A stretch of DNA of 64,000 nucleotides from Kumtagia sp963829135 (GTDB lineage Bacteria > Pseudomonadota > Alphaproteobacteria > Rhizobiales > Rhizobiaceae): the NCBI GenBank assembly GCA_963829135.1, contig CAWHHO010000008.1, forward strand, positions 496,001-560,000. The letters run 5' to 3'. Each line of letters opens with the position of its first letter. Position 1 is the first letter of the stretch. A program made the translations under genes and the position numbers. The notes under the pieces were generated by a model. That model was not told the origin of the DNA. It saw nothing but the letters and a program-made list of their open reading frames with translations, and did no database searches. Of this stretch, positions 1-6,450 are shown in pieces.

Positions 1-160
1 TGACGCCGGTCTCGGCCTCATACTGGTTAACCAGTTCCTGAAGGTAATTCGCCGGGTCCCATTCCGCCCAGAATATCGTCAGTTCCTGCGCGAACGCCGA
101 TGTTCCGCAGGCAAGCGAGAATCCAATACCGGCCAACAAGCCGGTCAATTTGTTGCGCAT
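1..160 (-). CDS. ABC transporter extracellular solute-binding protein (partial, N-terminus only)
   Basis: The first 53 codons of a minus-strand gene that runs off the left edge. It opens with a signal peptide (MRNKLTGLLAGIGFSLACG, then a TSAFAQ-type cleavage region). The mature start, ELTIFWAEWDPANYLQELV, is typical of family 1 extracellular solute-binding proteins of sugar or polyol ABC importers. A good Shine-Dalgarno (gggagg) lies about 7 nt before the ATG at 160. The substrate cannot be judged from this fragment. The upstream intergenic region carries two TGGTnnnACCA palindromes that may be operators for the operon. Family call fairly sure; specificity unknown. Confidence 0.75.
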   Translation of the reverse strand, partial: MRNKLTGLLAGIGFSLACGTSAFAQELTIFWAEWDPANYLQELVNQYEAETGV

Positions 161-309
161 TACACGTTCCTCCCTTGTGCCTTCGCCTTCCGGACCGAGG
201 TTCATCCTACCGGCCCGTCAACTTTCACCGCAGAGCGGTCCGACCCCTCCCCGGCCGGGTCGGAACGCCATCAGGCCCTCCCCGCCGATGTTGCCCCTCG
301 TGCCCAATC

Positions 310-320
310 TGGTATTACCA
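310..320. promoter_or_regulatory. Putative FadR/GntR-type operator 1
   Basis: TGGTATTACCA matches the TGGTnnnACCA half-site arrangement bound by FadR-subfamily GntR regulators. It lies about 150 bp upstream of the minus-strand transporter gene and shares its core with the second site at 486-496. No GntR gene is in the window, so the regulator would have to be encoded beyond the left edge or elsewhere. Confidence 0.4.
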
Positions 321-484
321 ATAATCCTTCAACGTCAAGCGCTTTGTTAGGAGGTGAAATGCGTCGTTGAAACGCTTAGGCTTGCGTTATTTATTCGTTT
401 TCATTCGTTTAGGTGCGATCCTCCTCCGAATTATCATGCTCTCGAACACGACTACGAAACTGTGCTCACCTTCCTTCGCGTCAA

Positions 485-497
485 CTGGTCTAACCAG
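485..497. promoter_or_regulatory. Putative FadR/GntR-type operator 2
   Basis: CTGGTCTAACCAG is a 13-bp interrupted palindrome with the same TGGTnnnACCA core as the site at 310-320. The centres are 176 bp apart, compatible with two-site binding and looping. It sits just beyond the 3' end of the TetR gene. Confidence 0.42.
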
Positions 498-525
498 ATA
501 GACGATGGTAGTAACTTCCGCGCGT

Positions 526-1149
526 CTATGCGCCGACAGAAGTCCTGATTAAGGCCCCGGCGATCCACCGGGCAATCGACTGTGTTTCGTCGCTGTCCAA
601 TCCCCATATGTCCTTCATCACGATCATCACCTCGACACCAAAAACCAGCGACAACGCCTGTGCGAGGCGATCGAACTGTGCCTGCGAGAGCGAGCCGCGC
701 AGCGGCGAAAGAGCCTCCTTCAGCAACTCCTTGCGATGCCCACGCTTGACCCTTACTTCATCTCCCAGCGTGCCGGCCTGGCGGCGTGCCCATTGATCGA
801 GCGAAAGCTTCAACGCGGCCTTGAACGTTGCCTCATACGCATCGATGCGCGGCAATGAGCTCGCCAGCAAGTCATCGACGCGCTGCTCGGCGTCCTCCGA
901 CGCCGATGACCAAGTCAGGATCGGTCCCAATCCTTCATCCACGACTGCCTGGACGAGTGCAGCCTGGCTTGGGAAATAGCGATAGGCCGTCGCGCGCGAC
1001 ACACCCGCGGCTTCTGCGGCTTCGGTCACCGAGGGCGTCACGCCATCCTGCATCAGACGGCTTGCCGTCTCCAACATAAGGCGACGTGTTCGCGCTTTGG
1101 GGCCGCGTTCGATTTCGACATCGAGCGTTGATTGACGCGAGACTTGCAT
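526..1149 (-). CDS. TetR/AcrR family transcriptional regulator
   Basis: A 207-residue protein with an N-terminal helix-turn-helix at about residues 40-60 (VTEAAEAAGVSRATAYRYFP), the TetR hallmark, followed by a helical ligand-binding and dimerisation domain. Length is normal. The start at 1149 is preferred because an upstream in-frame start at 1173 runs toward the divergent gene at 1201. The 52-bp divergent spacer suggests control of itself and of the PEP-hydrolase-family and cupin genes. A short inverted pair (ttgcat at 1144, atgcaa at 1178) flanks the spacer and could be part of an operator. The ligand is unknown. Confidence 0.85.
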   Translation of the reverse strand: MQVSRQSTLDVEIERGPKARTRRLMLETASRLMQDGVTPSVTEAAEAAGVSRATAYRYFPSQAALVQAVVDEGLGPILTWSSASEDAEQRVDDLLASSLPRIDAYEATFKAALKLSLDQWARRQAGTLGDEVRVKRGHRKELLKEALSPLRGSLSQAQFDRLAQALSLVFGVEVMIVMKDIWGLDSDETQSIARWIAGALIRTSVGA

Positions 1150-1200
1150 GTCAATACGATACGCCCGTCTCATAAAAATGCAACCAGCGACGGGTCCAGT

Positions 1201-2049
1201 ATGCCGGTGATTCCGCGAAGGTCGATTGTCGAAAAATTCAATCGCATGATCGCCGATGGGGTACCGATTGTCGGCGGCGGTGCAGGCACGGGCCTCTCTG
1301 CCAAGTCGGAGGAAGCCGGCGGCATCGACCTGATCATCATCTACAATTCCGGCCGTTATCGGATGGCGGGACGGGGCTCGGCGGCCGGCCTGCTTGCCTA
1401 TGGCAACGCCAACGAAATCGTTAAGGAAATGGCAGTCGAAGTGCTGCCGGTCGTCAAGCACACACCGGTGCTGGCGGGTGTAAACGGGACTGATCCTTTC
1501 ATCCTGATGCCGCGCTTCCTCGCGGAACTGAAGGACATCGGCTTTTCCGGAGTGCAGAATTTCCCGACGATCGGCCTGTTCGACGGCGCAATGCGCCAGA
1601 GCTTCGAAGAAACCGGCATGGGTTACGGGCTGGAGGTCGACATGATCTCGGCCGCCCACAGGCTGGACCTGCTGACGACGCCTTACGTGTTCAATCCCGA
1701 CGAGGCTCGCGCCATGACCAAGGCCGGCGCCGACATCATCGTCGCCCATATGGGGGTGACGACCGGCGGTACGATCGGCGCCACCAGTGCGAAATCGCTC
1801 GACGACTGCGTCAAGGAAATCGAGCCGATCGTCGAGGCGGCGCGTTCGGTGCGCCATGATGTGATCATGCTTTGCCATGGCGGGCCGATCTCGATGCCTG
1901 ATGACGCGCGCTACATTCTGGAGCGCGTCGAAGGCATGCATGGCTTTTACGGCGCTTCCAGCATGGAGCGTCTTCCGGCCGAGGCCGCGATCGCCAAGCA
2001 GACCGCGGACTTCAAGAGTCTGGCGATCGGCAAGGGGAAGCGGAACTGA
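1201..2049 (+). CDS. Phosphoenolpyruvate hydrolase family (TIM-barrel) protein
   Basis: A 282-residue soluble protein resembling the PEP-hydrolase family (PF09370), TIM-barrel proteins related to the C-terminal part of Tm-1-like proteins. Glycine-rich strand-end loops are visible (GVPIVGGGAGTGLSAKSEE near the start, HMGVTTGG in the middle, LCHGGPIS toward the end), as in a phosphate-binding barrel. Such genes usually lie beside a UPF0261 (Tm-1-like) gene, but none is in this window. The gene is divergent from the TetR regulator and followed by a cupin gene after a repeat element. The ATG at 1201 was chosen because the conserved region begins immediately. The true reaction is uncertain. Confidence 0.7.
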   Translation: MPVIPRRSIVEKFNRMIADGVPIVGGGAGTGLSAKSEEAGGIDLIIIYNSGRYRMAGRGSAAGLLAYGNANEIVKEMAVEVLPVVKHTPVLAGVNGTDPFILMPRFLAELKDIGFSGVQNFPTIGLFDGAMRQSFEETGMGYGLEVDMISAAHRLDLLTTPYVFNPDEARAMTKAGADIIVAHMGVTTGGTIGATSAKSLDDCVKEIEPIVEAARSVRHDVIMLCHGGPISMPDDARYILERVEGMHGFYGASSMERLPAEAAIAKQTADFKSLAIGKGKRN

Positions 2050-2057
2050 GGGAACGA

Positions 2058-2217
2058 GTTGGTCGTGGTTCGTCAGTCGTCGGTCGAATGCTGCGACCTC
2101 GTCATGAATCGAATTACGACCCACGAACCAATGGGGATATGATCGTTGTTCGTCGGTAGCGGTTGAATGCTACGACCTCGTCATCGATCGAATTCCGACC
2201 CACGATCCACGACCAAC
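2058..2217. repeat. Tandem pair of ~72-bp repeats bracketed by an 11-bp inverted repeat
   Basis: Two clearly similar direct copies (about 2059-2130 and 2141-2216) share the blocks cgacctcgtcat, atcgaatt and cgacccacga. The whole element is bounded by the perfect inverted pair gttggtcgtgg (2058-2068) and ccacgaccaac (2207-2217). Each copy also has partly complementary ends. It lies between two co-oriented genes and ends about 20 bp before the cupin start, so it may be transcribed. It resembles a small dispersed rhizobial intergenic element; dispersal is an inference. Confidence 0.6.
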
Positions 2218-2237
2218 TCTATACAGGGAGGCATCGC

Positions 2238-2654
2238 ATGACCAAGGAACGCAACTTCGTCTATGCGATGGACGTCGACAATTTCGGTTTCGACTGGGGC
2301 CGGCTGGCGCTGACCGTCGCGCCGGAAGTCAACGGAGCAGCCCGCTTTTCCGGCGGCGTGGTCGACCTGCCCTCCGGAAAGGGCCATACGCGCCACAATC
2401 ACCCCGGTGCGGAGGAAATCATCTTCGTGATCTCCGGTCATGGCGAGCAGATGGTCGAGGACGAGCACGGCAATCCGGTCGTCAGACAAGTTGGGCCCGG
2501 CTGCACGGTCTACGTGCCGGAAAGCCGCTTTCACTCGACGCTGAACACCGGCGACGGTCCGATGCAACTGTTCGTCGTCTACTCGCCCGCCGGGCCGGAA
2601 CTGGCATTGCGCGAACTGCCGGATTTCCGGCTTATCCCGCCGGCTGCGAAATAG
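2238..2654 (+). CDS. Cupin domain-containing protein
   Basis: A 138-residue single-domain cupin. Motif 1 is visible as HTRHNHPGAEEIIFVISGHGE (metal-binding His, His, Glu) at about residues 53-73, and motif 2 as GPGCTVYVPESRFHSTLNTG at about 95-115, with a His supplying the last ligand. This suggests a metal-binding beta-barrel, perhaps a sugar isomerase-like or sensor protein. The ATG at 2238 follows a strong gggagg ribosome-binding site. It is probably co-expressed with the PEP-hydrolase-family gene upstream, from which it is separated by the repeat element. Function not known. Confidence 0.85.
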   Translation: MTKERNFVYAMDVDNFGFDWGRLALTVAPEVNGAARFSGGVVDLPSGKGHTRHNHPGAEEIIFVISGHGEQMVEDEHGNPVVRQVGPGCTVYVPESRFHSTLNTGDGPMQLFVVYSPAGPELALRELPDFRLIPPAAK

Positions 2655-2678
2655 CGCCGCGCGTTCAACCGCGCGGCG
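2655..2678. terminator. Hairpin between convergent cupin gene and GFA remnant
   Basis: Perfect 9-bp arms (cgccgcgcg and cgcgcggcg) around a 6-nt loop immediately after the cupin stop codon. There is no clear T-run, so intrinsic termination is uncertain. Confidence 0.4.
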
Positions 2679-2935
2679 GCATCCTGTCGAATTTCGGCAG
2701 GGCCGGATCGACATGGTCCCAGGTCTGAGCAGCGGCAGCCCAGGAGATCATCTGCGGCTTGTAGCGGCCGGGATCGTCCAGGCTGCCGGCGCGCACGACG
2801 AAGAAATCCGGCATGCTCGGGAAAGTCATGTAGACCGGTGATCCGCAGGTTGGGCAAAAGGCGCGCCTCTTGACCGTTCCGCCATCCCCTGTCGCTTCCC
2901 AATGGCTTGCCTCGCCCGCTGCATCACGCTTTCCT
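2665..2935 (-). pseudogene. GFA (glutathione-dependent formaldehyde-activating-like) family protein, C-terminal remnant
   Basis: The minus strand encodes the C-terminal half of a GFA/CENP-V-fold zinc protein: GEASHWEATGDGGT, RAFCPTCGSPVYMTFP with the second zinc CxxC pair, then AGSLDDPGRY and WDHVDPALPKFDRMPP. The N-terminal half with the first zinc cysteines is missing, and reading upstream of about 2935 gives unrelated sequence. The open frame extends to 3021, but those residues do not look like the family. A truncated pseudogene, probably cut during rearrangement next to the MBOAT locus. Confidence 0.7.
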
Positions 2936-3099
2936 CCAAAAGTTGGAGAAGAAGATTCGGAGCGCGATTGTCGACTATCTCCCGCGCCCCGAAACGCATC
3001 GGCGATCTCTTGGACGAGCACCGATCGTTCCAGTCAAAAACGAGCGATTAAGGGCTATCCGCGATTGCAGTCGAGCTAAAGCGTCTGTATCTGCCCCCG

Positions 3100-4593
3100 A
3101 TGCTCTTCAACTCGTTCCAATTTCTGTTTCTGTTCCTGCCGATCACGTTGATTGGCGGGCTATGGCTGCAGCAGCGAAATACGACGGCGTTCATCTGGTG
3201 GATGATCGCAGCGTCGATGATCTTCTACGGCGCGTGGCAATATCAGACTTTGTGGGTTCTGTGCGTGAGCCTCGTCCTCAATTATCTGATCGCGCTGGCG
3301 ATAGATCGATCGGTCGGCGTGCCCCGGAAACTTTGGCTCACTGCGGGGTTGCTTTGGAATTTGGGGCTGCTGGGCTATTTCAAGTACACGAACTTAGCCG
3401 GCGAACTGATTACGCAATTTTTCGGCGACGATCCGGGTTGGGCTCATGTAATTCTGCCGGTCGGCATATCCTTCTTCACATTCCAAAAAATCGCCTTCCT
3501 CGTCGATGCCTACAGGGGCGAGGTCGCGTCGCGCTCCTTCAGCCGCTTCTGCCTGTTCGTCATGTTCTTTCCGCAGCTCATCGCTGGACCGATCGTTCAC
3601 CACCTGGAATTCATTCCACAGCTTGATCGCAAGAACAGCCAGATGCTTCGCAATGTCGCGCTCGGGCTTACAGTGCTGATGATCGGCCTGCTCAAGAAGC
3701 TCTACATTGCCGACACCGCAGCGATACCTGCGAGCGCCGTCTTCGATGCGGTGGCTGTCGGCGCCCAGCCGAGTTTCGCCGATGCCTGGTTCGCTGCAAT
3801 CGCCTATTCCGTACAGATTTATTTCGACTTCTCGGCCTATTCGGACATGGCGATCGGGCTAGCGCGCATGTTCGGGCTCGACCTCCCCATCAACTTCGCT
3901 TCCCCCTACAAGGCCACATCGATCATCGATTTCTGGCGGCGCTGGCACATCACCTTGTCTCGGTTCCTGCGCGATTACCTTTACATCCCCCTCGGCGGAA
4001 ACCGCCGAGGCATACCGCGCCAGCGCGTCAACTTGCTCGCCACCATGGTGCTGGGCGGCATCTGGCACGGAGCAGGCCTCACCTTCCTCATCTGGGGTTT
4101 CATGCATGGCGCCTACCTGCTTGCGGCGCATGCCTTCGCTGGAAGCCGCTGGGGCGCCCGCGCAGGTTCCCTGCGGGCCTGGCCGGTCCTGGCATGGGCG
4201 ATAACGTTCTCGGTGGTGGTCATCGCCTGGGTGCCGTTTCGAGCCGACGGCATCACCGTTACTCTGAACATCTGGAGAGCGATGGCTGACGTGACCAGCA
4301 TGCCACGTGGTTTTGCGATTGCGCCGGACGACTATGAGATACAGGTATTTGCAAGTCTCGCGTTGGCTTTCCTCGCACCAAACGTCTACGAAGTGTTCCG
4401 CAGATACAATCTCGGCCTGCCCTCACCAGGCTATCCGGCCACTTCCTTGGTAACTGATACGGTCGCGAGTGGTTGGATGGCGCGCTTTTCGCCCGCGTTC
4501 ACGCCGACCACAGGTGCATTGCTCGGCATCGTCGTCGCGGCAGTGGTGTTGAAGCTGAACGACATCTCCGAATTCATCTACTTCCAGTTCTGA
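3100..4593 (+). CDS. MBOAT family O-acyltransferase (AlgI-like)
   Basis: A 497-residue polytopic inner-membrane protein of the membrane-bound O-acyltransferase family. It has the typical start MLFNSFQFLFLFLPI, many hydrophobic segments, the conserved block FWRRWHITLSRFLRDYLYIP, and the catalytic-His motif GGIWHGAGLTFLIWGFMHG at about residue 320. These enzymes transfer acyl groups, often acetyl, onto exported polysaccharides together with a periplasmic SGNH partner. That partner is the next gene, 8 bp downstream. The glycan acceptor is unknown; the downstream sialyltransferase-like and exporter genes suggest a surface polysaccharide or glycolipid. Confidence 0.9.
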   Translation: MLFNSFQFLFLFLPITLIGGLWLQQRNTTAFIWWMIAASMIFYGAWQYQTLWVLCVSLVLNYLIALAIDRSVGVPRKLWLTAGLLWNLGLLGYFKYTNLAGELITQFFGDDPGWAHVILPVGISFFTFQKIAFLVDAYRGEVASRSFSRFCLFVMFFPQLIAGPIVHHLEFIPQLDRKNSQMLRNVALGLTVLMIGLLKKLYIADTAAIPASAVFDAVAVGAQPSFADAWFAAIAYSVQIYFDFSAYSDMAIGLARMFGLDLPINFASPYKATSIIDFWRRWHITLSRFLRDYLYIPLGGNRRGIPRQRVNLLATMVLGGIWHGAGLTFLIWGFMHGAYLLAAHAFAGSRWGARAGSLRAWPVLAWAITFSVVVIAWVPFRADGITVTLNIWRAMADVTSMPRGFAIAPDDYEIQVFASLALAFLAPNVYEVFRRYNLGLPSPGYPATSLVTDTVASGWMARFSPAFTPTTGALLGIVVAAVVLKLNDISEFIYFQF

Positions 4594-4601
4594 GCGGGCA
4601 C

Positions 4602-5540
4602 ATGACGATAGCGGAACTACCGACCGGTCAGCTGGAGCGACGCATGCCCGGCTACATCGCAACCGCTGCGCTCGCGGCCGTCGTTGCACTCACTGCGGCT
4701 TTTGGCCTGATCAAGGGTACGGAGTTGGCGGGACGCCAGAAACTCCCCCACCAAGTGCTCATTGATTACCAAAGGCAAAAACTCGCGGGACCGATCGGCG
4801 ACGTTGTTTTCCTAGGCGACAGTTCGCTGGGCACAGCGGTGGATGCAGCTCTTTGGCAATCCCTTACCGGCAAGACCGCTACCAATTTCGCGCTTACCGG
4901 CTCGCATGGCTATGCCGGGACGCTCGATATGTTGCGGGCGATTCTCGCAAATCATTCTCCCACCGACGTGGTCATCGTTCAGACCGCATCCATGATGAGG
5001 CGGACGCCGAAGGAGTACGTGCCCTCCATGTCTCCAGACGCAACGGGGTTCTTGCAACGCTTCCGCGATCTCTGGCTGGAGACCATGAATGTCAACGAGT
5101 TCGCCGCTTCGGCGGATTTCCTGCTGAGGCGGGTGCGAGGCAAGCCGACCGGTGTCAACGCCATTGGCATCGAAAATGACTATGTACTGCAGGTAGACCG
5201 GATAGCCGAGCCTCCGACGTCTCGCGAATGGGATCCTAAGTCCATCAACGAAGCCAATCTGCTTGAGCTCACCAAGATCGCCTCGATCTGCCATCAGCGG
5301 TCGCTGACATGCGTCTATCTGCACGGGCCGCTCGCAACCCCATACTGTATGCAGCAGAAGACATATTTCGCCCGGGTCAACGCGCTCATACGGTCTTCAG
5401 GACTTCAACTCGCCCAGGATCACCCGCCTTGTCTGCCGCCGAATGAGGTGGGAAACAGCTTTGATCACACCAAGCTGCCGTTTAAGCGGGATATGACGAG
5501 ACGCATTGCAGCGATCCTGCAGCCATATTTGACAAAATGA
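4602..5540 (+). CDS. SGNH-hydrolase-like protein, MBOAT partner
   Basis: A 312-residue protein with one N-terminal membrane anchor (about residues 18-37) and a periplasmic domain. GDVVFLGDSSLGTAVD at about residues 66-80 resembles block I of SGNH hydrolases, with Ser 74 or 75 as nucleophile candidate. NSFDHTKLPF near the C-terminus could supply the Asp/His pair. Such proteins (AlgX/AlgJ/DltD-like) complete acyl transfer started by the MBOAT protein. The ATG at 4602 is 8 bp after the MBOAT stop, so the two are likely co-translated. The exact subfamily was not recognised. Confidence 0.7.
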   Translation: MTIAELPTGQLERRMPGYIATAALAAVVALTAAFGLIKGTELAGRQKLPHQVLIDYQRQKLAGPIGDVVFLGDSSLGTAVDAALWQSLTGKTATNFALTGSHGYAGTLDMLRAILANHSPTDVVIVQTASMMRRTPKEYVPSMSPDATGFLQRFRDLWLETMNVNEFAASADFLLRRVRGKPTGVNAIGIENDYVLQVDRIAEPPTSREWDPKSINEANLLELTKIASICHQRSLTCVYLHGPLATPYCMQQKTYFARVNALIRSSGLQLAQDHPPCLPPNEVGNSFDHTKLPFKRDMTRRIAAILQPYLTK

Positions 5541-5592
5541 TGGGCGAGGCCATCTATTATGCCTCCTTCGATATAACCAAAATTCAAAGGAG

Positions 5593-6288
5593 GTGAACAT
5601 CTCGAAAACAGAAAGTGAGCAACTAGCTGCATTCAGGCAGGATCAGTCGCGATGGCTTGCGCGCGCAAATCTATTAAACAGACCGTGGTTTATATTCGGG
5701 TCGGCACCAAATCCGACTATCCCGATCAGCCTTCCCGACCATTGCGCGCACGTATACATCAACTTCTCCGGTCAAGAAGCAAAGGATCGTGATCTCCCCT
5801 CTCCCGATCTCATACTTGTAAAAAGAAAACGGCGCGAGGAGCAATTACGCGGGCTACGCGCCCGAAGGGTCATCCAGGTATCGCAGTATCAGCGCGACGT
5901 GGACCGCTACAAGATTCTTCAAAAGATTTGCCGATATCGGCTCCCCATGATGCGCATCAGCAAGCCAGAACGGATACGACTGGCACAGGCGATCGTGGGT
6001 GACGTGTATTCTGGCGTAGGAGAAGATGGTAATCTTTCGAACGGGGTTCTATTGATTTTGTATGCCATATTGATGGATATCCCACAGATCATCCTGTCGG
6101 GGTTCTCTGTGACCAAGAACGGTCACTCGCACACCAAAGATCTCACCAGATTCAGGATGCACAAGGAGGAAGATACGGCGTGCCTACAATTCGTCGCCGC
6201 GAATTGTCGTCAGGTGAGCACGACGGAAATTGACCTCCACACTTCGACGGGCATAAGTCTTTGGGACGGGCGTCAGCAACTTCTGTGA
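5593..6288 (+). CDS. Putative sialyltransferase-like glycosyltransferase (GT42/GT29-like)
   Basis: A 231-residue cytosolic protein. The N-terminal RPWFIFGSAPNPTIP resembles the nucleotide-sugar loop of sialyltransferase-like folds. A central block, LSNGVLLILYAILMDIPQII followed by LSGFS and NGHSH, and a later His in FRMHKEEDTACLQF align in order with the CstII-type arrangement, where a His is the general base. This is resemblance by eye only. The start is odd: the GTG at 5593 lies inside a perfect aaaggaggtg ribosome-binding site, and the codon at the ideal distance (5599) is ATC. Local base composition is more AT-rich than its neighbours. Context (MBOAT, SGNH, exporter) supports a surface-glycan role. 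Confidence 0.5.
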   Translation: MNISKTESEQLAAFRQDQSRWLARANLLNRPWFIFGSAPNPTIPISLPDHCAHVYINFSGQEAKDRDLPSPDLILVKRKRREEQLRGLRARRVIQVSQYQRDVDRYKILQKICRYRLPMMRISKPERIRLAQAIVGDVYSGVGEDGNLSNGVLLILYAILMDIPQIILSGFSVTKNGHSHTKDLTRFRMHKEEDTACLQFVAANCRQVSTTEIDLHTSTGISLWDGRQQLL

Positions 6289-6450
6289 TTTCTCAGAGCC
6301 AGCGGCCTCCGCGCGATAGCCGGGGCCTTCGTTTTTGCGGAGCAGACGCGGTGCCTGCGCGAAGAGCTCCCTTGACGCTTTTTGACGATAGAGCGTTGCA
6401 CACGGCGATGAGCCTATACCTCTTCGACGGTAAGCCCTCCTGTCTCAAAG

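Larger units (their letters stand above)
161..525. other. Intergenic region upstream of the solute-binding protein gene
   Basis: A 365-bp gap between the 5' end of the solute-binding protein gene and the 3' end of the TetR gene, both on the minus strand, so it should hold the transporter promoter. I see no convincing coding sequence. It is partly AT-rich near 370-440. The only clear signals are two palindromes of the form TGGTnnnACCA, listed separately. Confidence 0.5.

Noticed and set aside
22..35. The 14-bp perfect palindrome actggttaaccagt as a third operator
   Set aside because: It lies within the coding sequence of the solute-binding protein and has a different spacing from the two intergenic sites.
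2163..2237. An upstream extension of the cupin gene
   Set aside because: It would translate the repeat element; the ATG at 2238 has a strong ribosome-binding site and the family start.
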